From assembly GCA_020633125.1 (NCBI GenBank), contig JACKEH010000080.1:1-12500 (forward strand): DNA of 12,500 bases, read 5' to 3'. Of the stretch, positions 1 to 7,900 are shown piece after piece; position 1 is the stretch's first letter; each line of letters opens with the position of its first letter. A program made the translations under genes and the position numbers. Under the pieces are notes generated by a model that searched no databases, was not told where the DNA came from, and saw only the letters and a list, made by a program, of their open reading frames with translations. The DNA comes from Sandaracinus sp. (GTDB taxonomy: Bacteria; Myxococcota_A; Polyangia; Polyangiales; Houyiibacteriaceae).

Positions 1-137
1 GCGTAGAAGCTGCCGAGCTTGATGCCCATCGCTTCCGAGAGCGCGCGCACCGACGTCGCTTCGTAGCCTTGCCGCCAGAAGAGCTCGACTGCAGCGTCGA
101 GCGCCGCATCGACATCGAAGTCTCGGGGGCGACCCAT
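1..137 (-). CDS. TetR/AcrR-family transcriptional regulator, N-terminal part (runs off the window)
   Basis: Only the first 45 codons are present. They start at the ATG read on the minus strand at 137 and open with MGRPRDFDVDAALDAAVELF. This is the usual start of TetR-type repressors: a basic GRPR tail, a first helix with an LF(W)xxGYExTS motif, and then the helix-turn-helix (TSVRALSEAMGIKLGSFY, residues 29-45). Family members bind operator DNA as dimers through this domain, and a ligand bound by the C-terminal domain releases them. The ligand-binding domain lies outside the window, so the effector and target genes cannot be inferred. The gene is oriented away from the broken gene fragment at 183-302. 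Family assignment is secure; the regulated pathway is unknown. Confidence 0.85.
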   Translation of the reverse strand, partial: MGRPRDFDVDAALDAAVELFWRQGYEATSVRALSEAMGIKLGSFY

Positions 138-182
138 CGACGGAAGTAGAGCACCGAAGCGCGCGCGCGCCACCATGGACGA

Positions 183-302
183 GGCCACGTAGCCTGGAGA
201 AGATTCGGCGATGGACGACGCCTTCCGCCAAACCGCGCTGCAGCTGATCGCCGACCTGAGTGCCGCGCTGGGCGACGTCGAGGCCGAAGACGCCGCGTTG
301 AA
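183..302 (+). repeat. Left copy of a 120-bp imperfect direct repeat (truncated 5' end of a small gene)
   Basis: This block aligns without gaps to 12151-12270 with about 10 mismatches in 120 bp. It contains 28 bp of leader and the first 30 or so codons of the small gene that is complete at 12179-12466. Four of the seven differences in the coding part are silent (ctg/ttg twice, cag/caa, agt/agc). Two residues change, Ala4 to Thr and Ala18 to Asn. Homology stops sharply after 302, where sequence antisense to the Gly/Ser-rich gene begins. The reading frame stays open to 546 only because it runs through the complement of Gly/Ser codons, giving a proline-rich tail that is unlikely to be a real product. 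I read it as a gene fragment left by duplication and rearrangement. Confidence 0.85.
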
Positions 303-695
303 CGAAGCGCCGCGAGCGCGCGTCGAGCGCGAGCTGCACCTGCACGATGTCGATGGTTCCCCAGCCGCCGTCGGTGTTGCGCTGCGCGACCGCGCCGCCC
401 TTCTGCGCCGCTTGAATCGCGATCACGACCGCGAAGATCAAGAGGACCACACCAGCGAGCCGCAGCTCATCGAGCCGCCGCCACCTCCACCCGAGTACGA
501 GCCGCCGGAGTACGAGCTGCCGCCGAAGCTGCTGCCGCCGCCGTAGCTCGACCCGCCCGAGTATCCGCCCCCTCCGCCGCCCGAGGAGAAGCTGCCGCCG
601 CCGAACGATCCGCCGCTCACCTGCGCGTGCGCGGACGAGGCGAGCCCGGCGAGCGAAGACGCGGCGACGAACGCGGCGAGGAGGATGGCGCGCAT
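303..695 (-). pseudogene. Gly/Ser-rich exported membrane protein (DUF1517-like), frameshifted and 3'-truncated
   Basis: The ATG at 695 has a GAAGG ribosome-binding site about 9 nt upstream. It begins a Sec signal peptide (MRAILLAAFVAASSLAGLAS, then SAHAQ), followed by about 45 residues of Gly/Ser/Tyr repeats. That frame stops at 438. A second frame, reached by a one-base shift near 474, continues with LDELRLAGVVLLIFAVVIAI, a good transmembrane helix, and then a soluble start ending in LALDARSRRF. A signal peptide, Gly/Ser-rich linker, one membrane helix and an 'ALD.R.R' segment resemble DUF1517/TIM44-like envelope proteins. This family call is tentative. The frameshift implies a lost base in the Gly-codon run. 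Homology ends where the 120-bp repeat begins (302), so the C-terminal domain is missing. A sequencing error could explain the frameshift but not the truncation. Confidence 0.55.
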
Positions 696-916
696 CGAGC
701 GGAACCTTCGCACGGGCGCGTCGGGAGGGTCCAACTCCGGGCGGCTCGTGGCCCCGCCGCGCGCCCGAACGCGACTGCGGGCGTCACTCATTCGGTCGGC
801 GAGCCGTTCGGTGGCCGACGTCAGCGCGGCAGGAGAACGCCCAGCGATGGGGCGATGACGTGCGATGTGGAAAGCCCGCGGTGCGTCTGCCGACACGAGT
901 CCACCGGATGAGTCAC

Positions 917-1492
917 TCAATCACCACACTCGCGTGGTAGGCCGTAACACGTGCAACCACATTCGTGCGGACACGCATTCGGCCCGTCGTAACACTCACC
1001 CCAGCCGGCAGCGAACACGATCGGAAGGATGTTGCATGGCAACACCTCGCAGTAGTGAGGCACTTCCCGCTCCAGATCCTGCGGAAGCTCCCCACAACCG
1101 CATCCATTCGGAACTCCGCGAGCGAACTCCGCACGACGTTCGCGCCATCGAGAGTGGCACTCGACCACCTCCTCCAGCTCACCCACCGTCTCCGCCCTCA
1201 CCTGGTCTCGGAGCGCACAGAAATCGACGGGATCACCGAGGACGATGACCACTGCTTCCGGTCCAACGATTTCCTCGGGGTCGTAGTCGAGGCAAACCCG
1301 CTCCCCCGAGGGGTAGTCCGGCCGACGGCTGTTCACCCACCGACAGAGCACCCGCCACTCGTCCTCCGAAAGCACCGCGATCGGCCGCTCCGGCTCGAGC
1401 GGCGCCGGGCCGTAGGAGGCGGCGCAACCGAGCGCGCACGTGACCCAAAAGAGCGATACCGCGTGCCGCGGAAGCACACGCTCGGTCAGCAC
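917..1492 (-). CDS. Cysteine-rich lipoprotein, third gene of the RHS operon
   Basis: A 191-residue protein that I do not recognise. I chose the GTG at 1492 because it sits inside the stop of the gene before it (GTGCTGA, 7-nt overlap), which suggests translational coupling, and because it gives a compact lipoprotein signal. That signal has a charged start (TERVLPRH), a hydrophobic core (AVSLFWVTCAL) and a lipobox ending at Gly-Cys23. The mature part has 14 further cysteines (50, 67, 92, 112, 131, 133, 148, 153, 167, 174, 178, 180, 182, 189). Ten of these fall in the last 61 residues in CxC-type clusters (NGCGCG, ECGCTCYG). This suggests a disulfide-stabilised exported domain, or less likely a metal-binding one. 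Its position in a toxin-type operon makes a second immunity protein or an accessory surface protein possible, but nothing in the sequence proves a function. Confidence 0.7.
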   Translation of the reverse strand: MLTERVLPRHAVSLFWVTCALGCAASYGPAPLEPERPIAVLSEDEWRVLCRWVNSRRPDYPSGERVCLDYDPEEIVGPEAVVIVLGDPVDFCALRDQVRAETVGELEEVVECHSRWRERRAEFARGVPNGCGCGELPQDLEREVPHYCEVLPCNILPIVFAAGWGECYDGPNACPHECGCTCYGLPRECGD

Positions 1493-1977
1493 GGAGAAGC
1501 GACGAGCCAAGGAATGTCTCCACAAGAGAGAAAGGTGAAGCGGCTCCCATCGTCCAGATCTACGAACGATGGGTCGGGGCCTGCTTTCTCCAGGCGCCCG
1601 CGCCGAATCGTCGCCACGGCATCTCTCCATACGAGCTCGATCGTCCCCAGCCGGCCACCAAAGTCCAAGCTGAGTCGGGGTCCTGCTCGCTGAACGTGCT
1701 GCAGTACGAACGAATCTCCTCGGAGCCGCGGTGCATAATGAATCTCTTTGCTTGGAGCCGGTGGCCGGTTCGGCCACCAGGCTTCGGGTATGGCAACTTT
1801 TCGAGCCGAGAAGCAGTCGAAGTCGAAGATGGAGAACTCTCGTCGAATGAAGCTGTCGTCCGCACCGCTCATGACGATGCGAACGCGGTCCATTTCTCGA
1901 CGAATCTCCAATAGAAGTGCCTCGATGTGTCGGTCCAAATATTCGAACAGGCTCTCTTCCATAAGTGTTGTTCTCAT
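1486..1977 (-). CDS. Small unknown protein directly after the RHS toxin; candidate immunity protein
   Basis: 163 residues, no family recognised. The start at 1977 is preceded by GGCGGTGGA, a usable if close ribosome-binding site that overlaps the RHS stop codon; only 11 nt separate the two genes. An in-frame upstream ATG at 2025 would lie inside the RHS gene and is less likely. The protein has no signal peptide or membrane helix. It opens with an amphipathic helical segment (MEESLFEYLDRHIEALLLEI) and continues with mixed alpha/beta sequence, including FSIFDFDCF, LSLDFGGRLGTIELVW and FVDLDDGSRFTFL. In polymorphic toxin loci a small gene just 3' of the toxin usually encodes the cognate cytoplasmic immunity protein, and position is the main argument here. 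Its stop overlaps the next start by 7 nt. Gene confidence is high; the immunity role is inferred. Confidence 0.75.
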   Translation of the reverse strand: MRTTLMEESLFEYLDRHIEALLLEIRREMDRVRIVMSGADDSFIRREFSIFDFDCFSARKVAIPEAWWPNRPPAPSKEIHYAPRLRGDSFVLQHVQRAGPRLSLDFGGRLGTIELVWRDAVATIRRGRLEKAGPDPSFVDLDDGSRFTFLSCGDIPWLVASPC

Positions 1978-1988
1978 GCATCCACCGC

Positions 1989-4900
1989 CTAGGGAATACC
2001 TTCGTACGGAATGTGGGTCAGCCACTGAAAAATGTCTCTGGGAAGACTTCTGTCAACGACGTTGCCGTCGACGTCCAGCCAGTTGCCCTCAGCATCCTTC
2101 CATCTGAAGTAGCCGTTCGCTTGTCGAGAGTACTCGCTCCCTCCTGGAGTCGAACCATTGGGCCTCATGTACCTCAGACGCTCGATGCCATTCTCGTCGA
2201 CCCACTTCCACCCTTCGTTGTGCGTGGTCGGGACCTCCCGCCATCCCCTCGGCTTGTTTCTACGCAGCCACCTGATGGAGACACCCCGAAGGTTGGCTCT
2301 GGGAAACGAGGCGGACGGTCGGGTGCCGCGGGCCTGTGGGGGCCGCGACATCTGGTTGATGGACGCGCCGAACACCTGCGCGTGGCGTGGAAGCATCCAA
2401 AGGCCTCCCGCGACCTCTGCGGCACCGAGCACGACCCCTGCCACTCCCGCACCAGGGTGCAAGGGTACCGCGGCGGCGCCACCCACGCCGGTCGAGGAGC
2501 CGTGATGGATGAGGGCCAAGTCTCCCACGGTTCCCGCGCCCGAACCGAAAGCACGACCGAGATTCCACAACGTCGGGTCGCCGTTCTCCACTGGTCCCGT
2601 CCGGTGGTCGTCGAACGGGTTGAGGCCGCTCGCGACGCCATCCGCGAACGTGAACAAGTTCTCCCATGTGTTCTGCGACGTCCGGCGTGTGGGGGGATTC
2701 GTCTCCACCAAGCTCGTCGACGGTTGGCTGGGTCGTCCGGAGGCGTCCGGGCGCGAACGTGCGGGTTGTGGGCGCGCCGGGGGGCGGCTGCGTCCGGTCG
2801 GGGCGCCGCTCGAGAGCGGAGTGAAGGCTCGCGGCGTGAACTGGCGACCCACCCCGAAGCCGTCGAACTGGCAGAGCGCCGCACCGCCGCACGCGGACTC
2901 GATCAAGGACTCCGCCCACCCGAGTGCGCTCGCCAGACTGCCCGGCGATCCCACCAAGTACGAGTACCCGCCCCGATCGACCACCGCGACCGCGCCGTAC
3001 TCCGGCTCTTCGTTCATCCCCGTCGGATCGAGGACGTTCAGCGGGTCGTTCCACGCGTACGCGAACGGGTTGAGGTCCAGCGCGCGTCGAGGGTTCGTGA
3101 TCGGATCCGGCGACGTCATCAATCCGAGATCGCGGTCGTAGAGCCGTGCTCCCATGTGCTGGAACCGGGTGAGAAGGGCGTCGACTCCTGCGTGCAGGTG
3201 ACCCGCGAAACCCACGAGTCCTGCGGTGCCGCCGATCGACGAGAAAGAGGTCGACATCCAGTCGGCGCCTCGCGGAATCCCCCATTCGTCGAACGAATAG
3301 TTCTCGACCACGCTCGTTCCGTTGAGGGTCATCGCGGCCGAGGCCGGCTCGACGAGGACTTGCGAGAGCATCTGGTCGGTCGTCGTACCCGCCTGGCGCG
3401 TGAGAACGCCGGAGACGTTCTCGCCTCCGATGCGGTGGAGCACGTAGCTCGATCCGCCGACGACCTCCTCCGTCACCGCGTCGGGTCGGTAGGCGATCCC
3501 CTTCGAGGACGACGTGCGGACGAGGCTGCCGGCCGCGTCGTAGGCGAACTGGCGGCTCCCACGCGACACGGGTTCGGCGATCGACGTCGGTCTCCCGAAG
3601 AGATCGTAGGTGACGGTCGCGGTGCCGCTGGACGTGACCTGACCGCGCTCGTCGTACGTCAGGTCACGAGGATCGTGACCGGTCGTCCGATCGGTGCGGT
3701 GGGGGTACGCCGGATCTCGCACGTACTGCCGGGTGCCGGAGGGGCGCACCGCGGTCTGAAGGTTCCCCAAGAGGTCGTACGTGTACGAGCGCTCCTGCAG
3801 GAGCGAACCGGCCGCGTTTTCGAGCCGAACCCGCTCGAGTTGGCCACGTGCGTCGTACGTGAACTCTTCTCGGCGCAGGCTCTCCGGTGAGCCCGTCCAG
3901 TTCCGCTGCTCTCGCCAAGCCAGGCGTCCTTCGGAATCGTAGTCGTACCCGTAGCGCCCGAGCAGGGTGGAGCCCGCCTGGAACGCGACTTCCTGCACCA
4001 ACCCCGTCGCGGGATCGTGGTCCGTCGCGACCGAGGTGGCGTGGAAGCGTTCCAGCGTCGTCTGTCCGTCTGCTGCGACCTCCACGCGTTCCCACCACGG
4101 GCTCGCCGAGCCGTACGGCTCGACGGCTCGCAGGAAACCGGGGTTGTCGTACTGATACCCGATCGATCGGACGCCACTCGACGATCCGCTGAGGGGTACG
4201 TCGAGCCGCTCGATGCGACCATCCCGGCCTCGCTGCCGAATCCGCGTTCGGTAGGAACGACCGTCGACGGCGACGGTGCGTTCGCGGAGGAGGCCACCCG
4301 ATTCGTAGCCCAGCGTTTCGACGACGCCGTCACTCGACGTGCTTCGGTGGAGCAGCCCGATCCCGTAGGTGGCGGTGTCGTACTCCCACACGTTGCGCTG
4401 TTCCGTCGTGCCACGTCTCGCGACGACTGCCGTGGTGCGCCCCAGCTCGTCGATGTCAGCCGTGTACCGAATCCCGGTGGGTCGATGGACCACGAACGCC
4501 GGGAGTCCCCACGCATCGTACTCGACCTCGTCGTACCCTGAGTCCGGGTGGTGTGCTTCGACGACTCGACCGAAGCGGTCGCGCTCCACGAGGTACTCGA
4601 AGCCCAACGCATCCGTCGTCAGACGGAGCGCCTCGTGCTCGTCGTACTCGTAGGTGGTCTCTGCAGTGCCGGCGGAAGTTGCCGGGTCGGTCACGCTGCG
4701 GAGCAGCCCATCGAGTCCGTACAGGTCGACCGTCACGCCACCGCGGGGGTCGGTCGTGCGAACGGTTCGGCCGGCGTACTCCACTCGCGTGACCCCGCCC
4801 AGCACGTTGGTGAGACGACGAGGACGGGCGAGCTCGGCCGTCCAACGTTCGCCGGGACCGAGTGGTACCTCGGGCGCGTAGGCCACGAGCTCGCGGACAC

Positions 4901-7900
4901 GCCCCGGCAAAGCCAGGCCGGAGCTCACGGGCACACCGGTCCGTGGGTCGTATTCGGTCGTCGCGTCGACCAAGGCGCCCCCGGGGACCCGTTGGGCGCT
5001 CAGGCGAACGCGCCCGAGCCCGTCTGAGACCGAGCGTCCGAGGGTGTAACCGTCGCGGACCATGCGTTGCTCGAACAATCCGTCCGGAAGCTCCGACTCG
5101 ACGATCGTCCGACGCATCCCGATCGTCGGCGCGCTGACCTCCCTCAACCGTCCGAAGCCGTCGTACCGCCAGTCGACGCGGAAGCCGTTCGGATCGAGCG
5201 ACTGACTCGGTCGTCCCCACACCGGATGGTGAGTCACCTGGCTTTCGTGCCCGAGCGCGTTCTTCACCGAAGTCGGCGCGAACGCATCGTGATCGTCGAA
5301 CGCGAAGTGAGTGGTTCGTTGCGTGAATCGAGAAGCGTCGGCCACGCCTTCGACCGTCTCGCGTAGCCGGGTCGCGTGTCCGAGCTCGTTCCACCCCTCG
5401 TTGAAGACCAGGTAGTCGTAGCTCTCGCCCGAGTTCGCGCCGATCACCCTGCGATGATCCAGAACGATCGGTCCCTCCGCCGTGCCCGTCAGCGAGATCC
5501 ACTTCAGTTCCTCGGACGTCGACGAGCACCGCATCACGCGGCATCGCGTTCGGTCCACCGTTTTGGGCGTCGCGCGGTAGGCGACCTCGAAGAAGTCGTA
5601 CTCGAACGTCGTCGAGTCGACTTGCTCGTCGCCGACGGTCACCTTCGATTCACGCACCAGACCTCGCGCGTCTCGTCTCGTGTCGCGCGACGACGTGAAG
5701 GTCTCCTCGCCATCCGTCTTCTCTTGCGTGGTCTCGACGCGCTGGTAGACGAAGTACGTGTTTCCCGAAGTTACGGTCTCCGTTTGTCGCTCGACGACCC
5801 GAGTGAAGACCGACGACTCTTCCACGAGCGCGGTGTTGGTGGTGCGCTGAAAGACCTCGGTCTGTGTCGTCAGGGGAACCCCGGCGCGCAAGCGCGAACG
5901 ACCATGCGACGGGAGCGTCGTCCACGGATCGTAGTCGAACGTCGTCCGCGTGCCGGCTTCGAGGTTTTCGACGATCCGCCGCTCGAATCCGAGTGATCGC
6001 CGCTCGAAGCGGTCGAAGAGCGCGCCTTCGTATCGGAAACGTTCCTTCGTCCAGGGCGCCTCGACAGGCTCAGACCCGAACTCGATCCACGACTCGCGAA
6101 CGACGGGCCCGCCACGACGAAGGCAATCCGTCCGCCCTGCCGCATGTCCACCTTCGGGGTCCGCATCGATGCAGCGCGCGTCCGTCGACGGCGTGTGGAG
6201 CTCTGGATCCTCCAGGTGGCCCCAGCGGTAGTTTCGCGAGTGGGCGATTCCCGAGTCGACCCGGCTCTGCGTGACGCTGGCGAGGACCCACGTGATCGGC
6301 TGCGGGAAACGGCTGATCTGCCACGCGTCGACTTCTCCGAGCTTCTGCCAGATCGCGTGACGTCGTGATCCATCGCCGTCACCGTCGAAAGGCACCCAGG
6401 GCATCAGGTTGGGTCTTTGTCCTACGCTTCGTGGAGGACTCCATCGCGTCGTGGGTGAGAGAAGAAAGAAGGGATCGAGGGCGACCGTGTGATACGCGAA
6501 CCCGTTCGTGGACCCGGATTCGACGAGCCAACGAAGCCCGAGTGCGTCGTACTCGTAGCCCGGCGGTTCGAACTCGTCTCCCGCCACGAAGGGACCGATC
6601 AGGTCGACCGCTCCATTGCCATCGACGTCGTCGAAGAACGCGCGCTGTGCGAACTCTCGCGACGTGATCTCGAAGGCAGTAGGTAGTTCTCGCGGACCGC
6701 TGAACCACACTCCCGCTTCCGCCGAGTTTGAGACCGATCCGCGGCCCCACCGAACCTCGATGTGGCCGCGAACCACGTAGTCCGGCCGGTACCCACCACT
6801 GGGTGGATCAATTGGGAACCTCGTCACGAAGTCGGGTACGAAGCTCACGATGTCGGGAACCCCGTCTCCGTTGAGATCTCCCACCTTGAAGGAGCCGTCG
6901 TCGTTCTCCTCGTCGACTCCGTCGTCTACGACGAGATCCGCCAGTTTCAAACGAACCAAGGCCCCCGGGTCGTCCCCCTGCAGGATCGAACCTTGGCGCG
7001 CCAGTCGTTGTCCACCGCTCTCCCAGGTGTAGAGCCCGGGTGGCGCTCGATCGTCTCCGTTCCACACCAACCAGTCGGGCGAGCCGTCCCCGTCGAAGTC
7101 CGCGATCGCTGGATGCGCCTGCGCTTGGTCGTACGCGCACGCCGCCAACGTCATCCCCGGCATGGTGGACCATCCGAAGAGGCCGATGGGACAGGTTTCG
7201 GACTCCGGGGCTGGGTAGCACTTGATGTCCGTGTGCACGACTCGTGGATCCTCCATCGAGAGAGACGCGATCGACCACGTATGCGCCGGAAGCAGCGGGC
7301 CGATCTCCGGTCGCGTGGGATCGGGTCGGCAGTAGACCAACTCCTGGCGCGCGTCCCCCATCGCGTCTGTCACGAAGGCTACGCGTGGCGGCTCGGTGAA
7401 CTCCGAATGGTGCACGCCGGCCAGTTCGAAGACACCGCCCTGATTCAGGTGAACCCGGAAGCCAACGTCGTCGTGTGACCATTGAAGGATGTCGTCGAGG
7501 CCGTCGTCGTTCACATCCGCGATCAGTGGGTTCATGAACTTCCCGAGTGCGTACTCCCCGTCGGCGTAGCGAAGACTCGTGCGGAGAAGCTCTTCTTCTC
7601 CATCGACGAGTTCGGGTTTCGCGATCCAGAAGTGTCCACCGAATTCGGCCTGCCAGTCCTCCAGGGAATCAAAGACGCTCTCGCCGTCGGGATTACGGAG
7701 GAGCAGGAATTCTTCCCCGGGCTCGCCATCGAACTCCCCGATGCCGAATGGCCAGAAGTTGCGTGCGGTGAAACCGGGAATGTTCTCCCACGTCGAAACG
7801 TCGACTGCCCGTGGTCGGTTGGTTGGGCTGTCATCCCAGCCCTGCACGTCGCCTCGAACGGCGTCGTAGGAGAACCTCAGAGGCGGGAGGCAGGTCGGGG

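Noticed and set aside
211..546. A 111-codon open frame with a proline-rich C-terminus
   Set aside because: Its first 30 residues are the duplicated gene fragment. The proline-rich rest is the complement of Gly/Ser codons in the minus-strand gene, so it is not an evolved fusion protein.
696..920. N-terminal extension of the Gly/Ser-rich protein to 920
   Set aside because: The signal peptide starts at 695 with a GAAGG ribosome-binding site. The upstream residues have no recognisable features.
1965..3890. A 641-codon plus-strand open frame
   Set aside because: It is antisense to the RHS gene, Arg/Gly-rich and without motifs. Long antisense frames are expected in G+C-rich coding DNA.
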